This document shows positions 1 to 7,361 of a stretch of DNA of 64,000 bases, one piece after another. Each line of letters begins with the position of its first letter. Within the stretch, counting starts at the first letter, position 1. The translations under genes were made by a program, and so were the position numbers. The notes beneath the pieces are model-generated. The model ran no database searches, was not told where the DNA came from, and was given only the letters and a program-made list of their open reading frames with translations. The DNA is from Bradyrhizobium sp. Rc3b (GTDB lineage: Bacteria; Pseudomonadota; Alphaproteobacteria; Rhizobiales; Xanthobacteraceae): assembly GCF_900114915.1 (NCBI RefSeq), contig NZ_FOUS01000016.1, positions 113,028 to 177,027 on the forward strand, written 5' to 3'.

Positions 1-1596
1 GCGCGCCGCCAGATCGCCCGCGCGTTGCGTCTCGGCCGCGATGATCTTTGCGACCAGACGCAGGCAGGCATCGCCCGCGGGATGGCCGTATTCGTCGTTA
101 TAGGCCTTGAAGTGATCCACATCGATCATCAGCAAAGCAAGGCTCGAGCGGTCGCGATAGGCGCGCGCCCATTCCTCTTTCAGCCGCTCGTCGAAGCGGC
201 GGCGATTGGCAAGGCCGGTGAGGCTATCCTCGATCGCAAGCGTCTCGAGCCTGGTTTCCAGCTTCTTGTGCTCGGTGATGTCGCGGGAGATCGCGACCAC
301 GCCGTCGACGCGGCCATTGTCCTTGCGCGTCACCCGCATGGTCGATTCCAGCCAGACTTCACCGTTCTGCCGGTGCGAGTTGCGGTAGGTGAGACGCGCC
401 TCCTCCCGCTCGCCACGCTTCATGGCGTCGACGATCGCCTGGACCTCCGGCAGATCCTCCGGATTGATGCCCGCCAGCGCCGGCGTGCCGATCAATTGAT
501 TGGCGCGCCAGCCGACGACGCGCGCGGACGAGGGCGAGACATAGCGCAGCCGCTCGTCGAGCCCGATGCGGGTCACCATGTCGCTGGAGCCTTCGGCGAG
601 CAGGCGGAAATGCGCCTCTTTCTCGACCAGGGCCGCGGCCATGCGCTGGCCCCGCTGCAACTGCCGCACCAGCACGGCGCCGATGACCGCAATCAGCATC
701 ACTAGCGCGGTGACGTAGAGCATGCGGGAGATTGCCGCGGCGCGCCAGGGCGCGAGCAACTCGTCCTTGTCGACTGTGGCAAGCAGAAGGAGCGGGAAAC
801 GGCCGCTGCGCTTGAAGAAGCTGACGCGCTCGGCGCCGTCCAGGGGAGACTTGAAATAATAGGCCCCGCTCGGCCGTTGCAGGCTCGCGTCGCGGAATAA
901 CGGCTTGTCGGAAACGCTGCGTCCGACAAATGTCTCGTTGCTGGGGTTGCGAGCGATGATCAGGCCATCGCCATGCGTGAGCGACACCGAGCTGTTGCGG
1001 CCGATCTCGAACTGCTCGTAGAAATGCGAAAGATATTTTGAGCTGATGGTCGCGAGCACTACCCCGCCGAAGCTGCCGTCGGGCTTGTTGAAGCGGCGCG
1101 ACAGGGTGACGACCCATTCGCCGTCCAGGAGGCTCTTTACGGGACGGCCGACATAGGGCTCTCGTTTCGGGGAGAGCTGATGATAACGGAAAAACGCATC
1201 GTCGCTGAGCGTTGAGCCGATCGTGCCGGGCGCGGTCAGCCAGTTGCCTTGGTCGTCGATGATGGCGAGGCTGTGAACGCGCTCGATGGCCTTTTTGCGT
1301 ACTTCCAGCAGGGTGCGCAGTTTGGCGATCGTGGCCGGTGCAGTGCCGTCCATCTCGAGCCGGCTGACGACGCCGACGACGCCGGAATCCAGCAGATCGA
1401 GGCTGTCCTCGGCATGCTGGGTCAGCGAGCGGGCGACGTTCGCCATCTCGGTCTCGGCACCCCTGAGCACCGCGTCGCGCGCAGCCCATTCGCGCCAGCC
1501 ACTGACGCCGAGGATGGTCGCGCAGGTCAGCACGACGAACGCCGCCGCGCGCAGCGGCAGGCGGCTCCATCCGGCTCTTTGGGTCGCAAGGCTCAT
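1..1596 (-). CDS. Cache-PAS-GGDEF diguanylate cyclase-like sensor (3' end outside window)
   Basis: Membrane sensor predicted to make c-di-GMP in response to a periplasmic signal. Reading leftward from an ATG at 1596, 532 codons are visible. A first membrane helix lies near residues 15-36, followed by a roughly 240-residue extracytoplasmic region typical of a double Cache domain (YVGRPVKSLLDGEW, GDGLIIARNPSNETFVG). A second helix (MLYVTALVMLIAVIGAVL) comes next, then a PAS domain with its PAC segment (VRVDGVVAISRDITEHKKLE) and the start of a GGDEF domain (DSLTGLANRRRFDERL, LLMIDVDHFKAYND). The catalytic GG(D/E)EF motif would lie beyond base 1, so activity cannot be judged, and an added EAL domain cannot be excluded. 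It stands alone in its orientation here. The domain call is from family knowledge; the ligand is unknown. Confidence 0.9.
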   Translation of the reverse strand, partial: MSLATQRAGWSRLPLRAAAFVVLTCATILGVSGWREWAARDAVLRGAETEMANVARSLTQHAEDSLDLLDSGVVGVVSRLEMDGTAPATIAKLRTLLEVRKKAIERVHSLAIIDDQGNWLTAPGTIGSTLSDDAFFRYHQLSPKREPYVGRPVKSLLDGEWVVTLSRRFNKPDGSFGGVVLATISSKYLSHFYEQFEIGRNSSVSLTHGDGLIIARNPSNETFVGRSVSDKPLFRDASLQRPSGAYYFKSPLDGAERVSFFKRSGRFPLLLLATVDKDELLAPWRAAAISRMLYVTALVMLIAVIGAVLVRQLQRGQRMAAALVEKEAHFRLLAEGSSDMVTRIGLDERLRYVSPSSARVVGWRANQLIGTPALAGINPEDLPEVQAIVDAMKRGEREEARLTYRNSHRQNGEVWLESTMRVTRKDNGRVDGVVAISRDITEHKKLETRLETLAIEDSLTGLANRRRFDERLKEEWARAYRDRSSLALLMIDVDHFKAYNDEYGHPAGDACLRLVAKIIAAETQRAGDLAAR

Positions 1597-1768
1597 GCGG
1601 CAGAATTCTCCGATCGTCGGAAACTCTGCTGCTTCTATTATTGAACTCTGAAATCACTACTGGAATACGCGGCCATCTCCCCGGTTTCCAGTAGTCCTAC
1701 GGACACCGCGATCAGCACATCGCTAACAAGGTATTAGCAAGCCGATCGGAATCGGGCCTCGCCTGCCC

Positions 1769-1984
1769 TTAGCTGAATATCGCCTTGACCTTGTCCCAGA
1801 GCGAGGGGCTGTCGGCTTCCGCATCAGCCTTCGTGGGTGTTGGCTGGGTGGCGCTTACGGGATCAGACGCTGGGAACGTGTCCTTTAGCCCGGCGTCGAG
1901 CTTGGATTGCCGATCAGCGGCGAGCGCCTCGTGCGGATCGACGGCGTGCTTGTCGTGCGGGGCGGGATTGAATCTCTCAGCCAT
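1769..1984 (-). CDS. Small acidic protein with TFPASDPVS motif
   Basis: A 71-residue hydrophilic protein of unknown function. The ATG at 1984 is preceded five bases upstream by a strong GGAGGAG ribosome binding site, so I prefer it to a longer in-frame start at 2089 that would run up to hemE. The sequence contains LKDTFPASDPVS, a motif I recall from many small rhizobial proteins without known role. It ends in an amphipathic segment (SLWDKVKAIFS). There is no signal peptide or membrane helix. It is divergent from hemE, and the two starts are about 107 bp apart. The function is not recognised. Confidence 0.75.
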   Translation of the reverse strand: MAERFNPAPHDKHAVDPHEALAADRQSKLDAGLKDTFPASDPVSATQPTPTKADAEADSPSLWDKVKAIFS

Positions 1985-2091
1985 GATCTCCTCCATCGGC
2001 TGGATCAACGCGGCCCTCTTGCGCTGGTTCCCCTGTTCCGCTGAGGGCCGGAGCGGTGTATCAGAGGCCATAACCTTGCTCAGGACCATTC

Positions 2092-3126
2092 GTGCCCCAA
2101 TCTGCGACGAAACCTTTCATCGACGTGCTCTCCGGCCAGCGCCAGAGCATCCCGCCCATGTGGATGATGCGGCAGGCCGGCCGCTATCTGCCGGAATATC
2201 GCGAGGTCCGCGCCAAGGCCGGCGGCTTCCTCGACCTGTGCTTCAACCCGGAGCTTGCGGCCGAGGTGACGCTGCAACCGATCCGCAGGTTCGGCTTCGA
2301 TGCGGCGATCATCTTCTCGGACATTCTCGTGATCCCCTACGCGCTCGGACGCTCGGTGCGGTTCGAGGTCGGCGAGGGCCCGCGGCTGGATCCGCTGGAT
2401 GATCCTGCGAAGGTCGCAACGCTTGCCGCGCGCGCCGACTTTGGCAAGCTCGAGCCGGTGTTCGAGGCGCTCAGGATCGTGCGCGGCACGCTCGATCAAA
2501 AGGTCGCGCTGATCGGCTTCTGCGGCGCGCCGTGGACTGTCGCGACCTACATGGTCGCGGGCCAGGGCACGCCCGACCAGGCGCCGGCGCGGATGATGGC
2601 CTACCGGCATCCGGAGGCGTTCGCTGAAATCATCGACGTGCTGGTCGAGAACTCGATTCAATATCTGCTGGCGCAGCTCGCCGCCGGCGCCAATGCCTTG
2701 CAGATCTTCGACACCTGGGCCGGCGTGCTGCCGTCGGCCGAGTTCGCGCGCTGGTCGGTCGAGCCGACGCGCCGCATCGTCGAGGGCGTGCGGGCCAAGG
2801 TGCCGGATGCGAAGATCATCGGCTTCCCCCGCGGCGCCGGTGCGCAATTGCCGGGCTATGTCGAGGCGACCGGCGTCAATGCGGTCAGCATCGACTGGAC
2901 CGCGGAGCCCGGTTTCATTCGCGAACGCGTGCAAAGCAAGGTCGCCGTGCAGGGCAATCTCGATCCGCTGGTGCTGATCACGGGCGGCGCCGCGCTCGAC
3001 CGCGCGGTCGACAACACGCTGGCCAATTTTGCCCAAGGACGGCTGATCTTCAACCTCGGGCACGGCATCCAGCCGGAAACGCCGATCGCCCATGTCGAGC
3101 GGATGATCAAGCGCGTGCGGGGCTAG
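2092..3126 (+). CDS. hemE: Uroporphyrinogen decarboxylase HemE
   Basis: Cytoplasmic enzyme of haem synthesis that removes four carboxyl groups from uroporphyrinogen III to give coproporphyrinogen III. The 344-residue length is normal for the family. The N-terminal signature MWMMRQAGRYLPEYREVR is present, as are the substrate-cleft segments FSDILVIPYALG and GFCGAPWTVATYMVAG and the C-terminal NLGHGIQPETP. The start is a GTG at 2092. A GC-rich stem (3132-3149) follows the stop without a T run. A hemC-like gene of the same pathway lies just downstream but on the opposite strand, convergent with hemE, so they are not one operon. Confidence 0.97.
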   Translation: MPQSATKPFIDVLSGQRQSIPPMWMMRQAGRYLPEYREVRAKAGGFLDLCFNPELAAEVTLQPIRRFGFDAAIIFSDILVIPYALGRSVRFEVGEGPRLDPLDDPAKVATLAARADFGKLEPVFEALRIVRGTLDQKVALIGFCGAPWTVATYMVAGQGTPDQAPARMMAYRHPEAFAEIIDVLVENSIQYLLAQLAAGANALQIFDTWAGVLPSAEFARWSVEPTRRIVEGVRAKVPDAKIIGFPRGAGAQLPGYVEATGVNAVSIDWTAEPGFIRERVQSKVAVQGNLDPLVLITGGAALDRAVDNTLANFAQGRLIFNLGHGIQPETPIAHVERMIKRVRG

Positions 3127-3290
3127 TTCGCCCGCCCCCAACGGGGCGGAAACAAAAAACGCGAAAACAACCCCATGCACAGTAGACAAGTCATTGAAAA
3201 AGCTGGGCCGGCAAGATCCGACTCACCAGCCGCGTTTGACACGTCGGGCAAAACAGGCGCACGGCCGCATGATCTCGTGATCGCGGCAGC

Positions 3291-4277
3291 CTAGCGCGGC
3301 CGGCTGCGCTCGATGATCTCGGCGGCCCCCTTCGTCAGCAGATCCAGACCCACGGCACGGCCGAGCTCGCGCGGGCGATTGGCGGGGCCTGCGCGCGAAG
3401 CCTCGATAATGATGTTGCCGGAAAGATCGAGCACGGATGCGGTGAGCGACATCTGATCGCCCGTGATGGTCGAGAAGCCCGCCACCGGCGAATTGCAGTG
3501 GCCGTTCAGCACCCACAGCACCTCGCGCTCGGCGTCCGCGCTGGCGTGCGCGGCGGGATCGTCGATCGACGACAGGATCTGCCGCGTTTGCCAGTCCTGC
3601 GCGGCGCATTCGACCGCAACGATGCCCTGCCCCGCCGCGGGCAGCATCTCGGCCGCGGTGAACTCATAGGCGATGCGGCCGGCGAGGCCGACACGGTCGA
3701 GCCCCGAACGCGCCATGATCAGCGCATCGGCCGGTCCCACCGTGCCGCCATCCGGCAGGCGCTGCTTCTCGCCATTGTCGAGCTTTCGCACGCGCGTGTC
3801 GGCGGCGCCGCGGAAGTGGATCACGTCTACATCCGGAAACAGGCGTCGCGCGTAAGCGGCGCGACGGACCGCATTGGTGCCGATTTTGAAACCCTTGCCG
3901 CGGGACTGGCGCAGCGCCTCCAGCGTCACGCCGTCGCGCAGCACCAGCGCGTCGCTCGGCGGATCGCGGGACAGCGTGGCGCCGATGACGAGGCCGGGCG
4001 TGTCCTCATTGCCCGGCATGTCCTTCAGCGAGTGCATCGCCGCCTGCAATTCGCCCGACAGCACGGCGGCGCGGATCTGCGCCACAAAGGCGCCGCCCTT
4101 GCCGCCATGGGGCAGCAGCTTGCTGGTCTGATCGAGATCGCCCGTGGTGTCGAACTTGACGATCTCGACGTCGAGACCGGGCACGGCGGCGGTCAGGCGG
4201 CGCGCGATCTCTTCCGTCTGTGCCAGCGCCATTGTGCTCTTGCGTGTGCCGATCCGAAATCGAGTAGCCAAGTCCAA
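3291..4277 (-). CDS. hemC: Hydroxymethylbilane synthase-like protein (divergent HemC)
   Basis: Predicted porphobilinogen deaminase, which joins four porphobilinogens to hydroxymethylbilane on a dipyrromethane cofactor. Family residues are visible: RIGTRKSTMALAQ near the N-terminus, the catalytic aspartate in MHSLKDMP, the arginine pair in GTNAVRRAAY, FRGAADTRVRKLD, and the cofactor cysteine in NGHCNSPVAG. Several motifs depart from the common form: RGA instead of RGN, and NGHCNSP instead of a GGCQVP-like loop. At 328 residues it is slightly long. The start may be TTG at 4277 or, better spaced from a GAGAGGG site, TTG at 4271. It lies 19-25 bp behind the GMC oxidoreductase gene, suggesting co-transcription. 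It could be a second, specialised HemC. Confidence 0.85.
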   Translation of the reverse strand: MDLATRFRIGTRKSTMALAQTEEIARRLTAAVPGLDVEIVKFDTTGDLDQTSKLLPHGGKGGAFVAQIRAAVLSGELQAAMHSLKDMPGNEDTPGLVIGATLSRDPPSDALVLRDGVTLEALRQSRGKGFKIGTNAVRRAAYARRLFPDVDVIHFRGAADTRVRKLDNGEKQRLPDGGTVGPADALIMARSGLDRVGLAGRIAYEFTAAEMLPAAGQGIVAVECAAQDWQTRQILSSIDDPAAHASADAEREVLWVLNGHCNSPVAGFSTITGDQMSLTASVLDLSGNIIIEASRAGPANRPRELGRAVGLDLLTKGAAEIIERSRPR

Positions 4278-4296
4278 ACCCTCTCAAGACGCGAAT

Positions 4297-5922
4297 TTAT
4301 CGCGCATCCTCCAATATCATGTCGGAGGCCTTTTCGGCGATCATGATGATCGGCGCGTTGGTGTTCCCCGAGACGAGGTCCGGCATGACCGAGCCGTCGA
4401 CGACGCGAAGGCCTTCGAGCCCCCTCACCTTCAGCCGCTGGTCGACCACCGCGAGCGCATCATTGCCCATACGACAGGTCGAGGTCGGATGGTAGATGGT
4501 GCTGCCGCGCTCGCGGCAATATTCCAGCAGCTCGGCGTCCGTGGATACCTTCGCCCCGGGATCGTACTCATTGACCACGAATGGCTTCAGCGCCGGCGCA
4601 TTCAAGATCTTGCGCAGGATCTTCAGACCTTCGACGTTGGTGGTGCGGTCGGTCTCGGTCGACATGTAGTTGATGCGGATCTCCGGCGGCACCGTCGGAT
4701 CGGGGCTTCGGATGCGCAAGGTCCCGCGGCTTTCAGGACGGAGCTGGCACACAGAGGCGGTGAAGCCGGAGAAATCGTGCAGCTTCTCGCCCATCTTGTC
4801 GGTCGAGAACGGCAGGAAGTGCACCTGGATGTCGGGCGAGGCCAGCCGCGGGCTGGTCTTGAAGAACGCGCCCGCCGTGCCTGCCGCAATCGTCAGCCAC
4901 CCCTTGCGAAACAGCGCATAGCGCGCGCCGGCCATGGTGCGCCGGAGCGGATGATTGACGGTGTCGTTGAGCGTGATCTTCTGCGAGCAGCGCATCACGA
5001 TGCGGACCTGCATGTGGTCCTGGAGGTCGTGACCGACGCCCGGCGCGTCCAGCACGACATCAATGCCGTGCTTGCGCAGGAGATCGCCAGGGCCGACGCC
5101 GGAGAGCTGCAGCAGTTGCGGCGAGTTGTAGGCGCCGCTCGACAGCACGATCTCTCTTCGCGCGCGGGCCCGGCGCAGAGCTGCGCCTTGCCGATATTCG
5201 ACGCCGACGGCGCGGCGGCCCTCGAACAGCACGCGCTGGCCGAGCGCGGAGGTTTCCACCTTGAGATTGCTGCGGGTCCTTGCCGGGCCGAGATAGGCCA
5301 CCGAAGTCGAGGCGCGCCGGCCGTTGCGCGTCGTGGTCTGGAACAGGCCGACGCCTTCCTGCGTGGCGCCGTTGAAATCAGGATTGTAGGGCAGACCGGT
5401 CTCGACCCCGGCGTCGATGAAGGCCTTTGACAGTGGATCGGTCACGACCATGTTGGAGACAGGCAGGGGCCCGCCGCTGCCATGATATTGGTCGGCCCCC
5501 CGCGACTGATTTTCGGCCTTCTTGAAATAGGGCAGCACGTCGTCGTAGCCCCAGCCGGTGTTGCCGAGCTGGCGCCAGCGGTCGTAGTCTTCGTGCTGAC
5601 CGCGGACGTAGAGCAGGCCGTTGATCGAGCTCGATCCGCCCAGCGTCTTACCGCGCGGCTGGAACACCTGGCGTCCCTTCAGCTCGGGCTCCGGCTCGGT
5701 CTGGTACATCCAGTTGACAGACTTCTCCTTGAACAGCTTGCCGTAGCCGAGCGGCACGTGGATCCAGATGTTGGAATCCTTCGGGCCGGCCTCGAGCAGC
5801 AGCACGCTGTGCTTGCCGTTCGCCGAGAGCCTGTCGGCGAGCACGCAGCCGGCGGAGCCGGCGCCGACGATGATGTAGTCGAATTCGGGATCGGACGGCG
5901 CGAGGGAGGAGTTTAGGGTCAT
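4297..5922 (-). CDS. GMC-family FAD-dependent oxidoreductase
   Basis: Flavoprotein of the glucose-methanol-choline family, predicted to oxidise an alcohol; the substrate is unknown. The 541 residues begin with the FAD-binding dinucleotide fold DYIIVGAGSAGCVLADRL, followed by LLLEAGP and the GMC signature PRGKTLGGSSSINGLLYVRG. The C-terminal segment carries the usual active-site histidine in IYHPTSTCRMG and the asparagine region LVSGNTNAPIIMIAEKASDM. There is no signal peptide, so it should be cytoplasmic. It sits between a TetR regulator 55 bp upstream and the hemC-like gene downstream, all on the minus strand, and is probably controlled by that regulator. It resembles choline or alcohol dehydrogenases, but specificity cannot be read from sequence. 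Confidence 0.93.
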   Translation of the reverse strand: MTLNSSLAPSDPEFDYIIVGAGSAGCVLADRLSANGKHSVLLLEAGPKDSNIWIHVPLGYGKLFKEKSVNWMYQTEPEPELKGRQVFQPRGKTLGGSSSINGLLYVRGQHEDYDRWRQLGNTGWGYDDVLPYFKKAENQSRGADQYHGSGGPLPVSNMVVTDPLSKAFIDAGVETGLPYNPDFNGATQEGVGLFQTTTRNGRRASTSVAYLGPARTRSNLKVETSALGQRVLFEGRRAVGVEYRQGAALRRARARREIVLSSGAYNSPQLLQLSGVGPGDLLRKHGIDVVLDAPGVGHDLQDHMQVRIVMRCSQKITLNDTVNHPLRRTMAGARYALFRKGWLTIAAGTAGAFFKTSPRLASPDIQVHFLPFSTDKMGEKLHDFSGFTASVCQLRPESRGTLRIRSPDPTVPPEIRINYMSTETDRTTNVEGLKILRKILNAPALKPFVVNEYDPGAKVSTDAELLEYCRERGSTIYHPTSTCRMGNDALAVVDQRLKVRGLEGLRVVDGSVMPDLVSGNTNAPIIMIAEKASDMILEDAR

Positions 5923-5977
5923 GTCTTGTCAGTCTTCTTGTTGGTTGGGGCGTTTCCGTCTGCGTGGCTTAGCACAA

Positions 5978-6568
5978 TCATTCCCGCAGGCGCAGCGCCT
6001 CGACCAGCGACTTGAACGCACGGGCATATTCCGCGCCTGCCCTTGCGATATCAGCGCGTCCGGCGCAGGCGACCGCGGCCTCCGTCACCGCGCCGAGCAA
6101 TAGCCGCGCCAGCGGCTCGACCGGTTGCTTTGCGATCAGGCCAGCCTCCATCGCCGCCGCAATCGCGCGCGGCAGCTTGCCGCCAAAATGCTGCGCGTCG
6201 ATCTCGCGCCAGCGCTCCCAGCCGAGCACGGCCGGGCCGTCGCGCAGGATGATCTGGCCGGTCGGGCCCTTGGCGGTCGCCGCGAAATAATGCTGCGTGC
6301 CGGCGACCATCGCTGCGAGCACGTCCTTCTCGGCGCGAGCCGTGCCATCGATCTCGACGACGAGGTCGCGCGAGACCTGGTCGAACACGGCTTCGAACAC
6401 CGCCTCCTTGGTCTTGAAGTGATGATAGACCGCGCCCTTGGCGACGTGGGCTGCTTCCGCGATCTCGTCCATGGTGGTAGCGGCAAAGCCTTGCGTCCCG
6501 AACAGGCGGCGCGCCGCCGACAAGATCGCTTCCGATGTCGCCGCCCGCCGCTCCGCCTGTTTCGCCAT
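5978..6568 (-). CDS. TetR-family transcriptional regulator
   Basis: A 196-residue DNA-binding repressor. The N-terminal helix-turn-helix is typical: EAILSAARRLFGTQGFAATTMDEIAEAAHVAKGAVYHHFKTKEAVFEAV in outline, roughly residues 13-61. The C-terminal ligand-binding part (GPTGQIILRDGPAVLGWERWREID) resembles many TetR proteins of the AcrR/TetR_C type. It is divergent from an SnoaL-like gene, with a 100-bp gap holding three inverted half-sites (6623-6649) that look like its operator. The GMC oxidoreductase gene follows in the same direction. The inducer is unknown. Confidence 0.93.
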   Translation of the reverse strand: MAKQAERRAATSEAILSAARRLFGTQGFAATTMDEIAEAAHVAKGAVYHHFKTKEAVFEAVFDQVSRDLVVEIDGTARAEKDVLAAMVAGTQHYFAATAKGPTGQIILRDGPAVLGWERWREIDAQHFGGKLPRAIAAAMEAGLIAKQPVEPLARLLLGAVTEAAVACAGRADIARAGAEYARAFKSLVEALRLRE

Positions 6569-6622
6569 GAGTCTCGTCTAGTCGAATTCGGCAGGGGCGG
6601 CCAGTTGACTTTTTGACCCTCG

Positions 6623-6649
6623 GTCGGTATTTACCGACTATCAGTCGGT
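6623..6649. promoter_or_regulatory. Probable TetR operator, three overlapping half-sites
   Basis: Two perfect inverted repeats overlap here. GTCGGTA-TT-TACCGAC covers 6623-6638 and ACCGACT-ATC-AGTCGGT covers 6633-6649, so one central half-site can pair with either neighbour. They lie 55-81 bp before the TetR gene start and 20-46 bp before the divergent SnoaL-like gene. This is the position and symmetry expected of a TetR dimer site; that the neighbouring TetR binds here is inferred. Confidence 0.75.
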
Positions 6650-6668
6650 TTTAATCGCGAGGTTTGCC

Positions 6669-7034
6669 ATGCCGAGCCGTGACGTCATCGAAGCTTTTGC
6701 GCAGCGGTTGGAGGCCGGGGATTTCATCGGCGCAATCGAGCAGTTCTGCACGCCCGACGCCGCGACCTATGAGAACAACGGCGCCCCGACGATCGGCCGT
6801 GACAAGCTCGTCGCCAAGGAGCGTGCCGTGCTGGCGGCCTCGAAAGAGGTCAGGGCCGTCCGCATCGGACCGAGCCTGATCGACGGCGACCATGTGGCGA
6901 CGCGCTGGACGTTCAGCTTCACCAACGCAGAGGGTGTCTCACGGACGCTGGACGAGATCGCGTGGCAAACCTGGCGCGGCGACCAGCTCATCGAAGAGCG
7001 GTTCTACTACGATCCGAAGCAGCTGGGGCGGTGA
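6669..7034 (+). CDS. SnoaL-like / NTF2-fold protein
   Basis: A 121-residue cytoplasmic protein with the layout of the SnoaL/NTF2-like fold: an N-terminal helix with the sequence AFAQRLEAGDFIGAIEQFCTPDA, then beta strands ending in WRGDQLIEERFYYDP. Members are isomerases, hydrolases or ligand-binding proteins; nothing here settles which. It is divergent from the TetR regulator, and both promoters share the inverted half-sites, so the gene is probably repressed by that TetR protein together with the GMC oxidoreductase. It starts with ATG at 6669. Confidence 0.85.
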   Translation: MPSRDVIEAFAQRLEAGDFIGAIEQFCTPDAATYENNGAPTIGRDKLVAKERAVLAASKEVRAVRIGPSLIDGDHVATRWTFSFTNAEGVSRTLDEIAWQTWRGDQLIEERFYYDPKQLGR

Positions 7035-7361
7035 CGACGTCTCTCCACACAGGTGTCATCGCCCGGCTTGACCGGGCGATCGAGTATTCCAGAAACGGTT
7101 GGGATTCCTCGATAGGCCGCGGCGTACTGGATGCCCCGGTCAAGCCGGGGCATGACGGCGAGCTAGTGGGGAGCCCCTGCTCTCATTACAGCCGTAATCC
7201 GAAGTCTGCATTTGTATCGATTTGTTATCGATATCACGTCACGAACACGCAGAAGTGGTCGCGGCGAGCGCCGCAGTCAGGGATAATTCATAGTTCGTCA
7301 AAGGTTTGCGGCGAATTTCCCTGAAGGAGCCGACCAACGGCCCGTCCTGCTAGGCTCTGAA
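7035..7361. other. Intergenic region with dispersed repeat and tandem TATCGAT sites
   Basis: This 327-bp gap holds the palindromic dispersed element at 7054-7158 and, closer to the GGDEF-EAL gene, two TATCGAT copies (7215-7221 and 7226-7232) with an 11-bp period, about one helical turn. They may form an operator. I see no gene and no clear ribosome binding site close to the ATG at 7362. Confidence 0.6.
7054..7158. repeat. Dispersed palindromic intergenic element, copy 1
   Basis: About 105 bp. It begins GTCATCGCCCGG, has a stem GCCCGGCTTGACCGGGC, then an asymmetric core, then GGCGTACTGGAT leading into a second stem GCCCCGGTCAAGCCGGGGC and a terminal ATGAC. Element 12352-12456 has the same architecture and the same GGCGTACTGGAT box at nearly the same offset, with different stem sequences. 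It resembles REP-type elements. Confidence 0.8.

Noticed and set aside
359..1657. A 432-codon minus-strand frame over the truncated GGDEF sensor gene
   Set aside because: It is the wrong frame; the frame starting at 1596 encodes clear Cache, PAS and GGDEF segments.
3132..3149. Stem CCGCCCC-CAAC-GGGGCGG after hemE as a terminator
   Set aside because: It is followed by A-rich DNA, not by a T run on the plus strand, so intrinsic termination is not supported.
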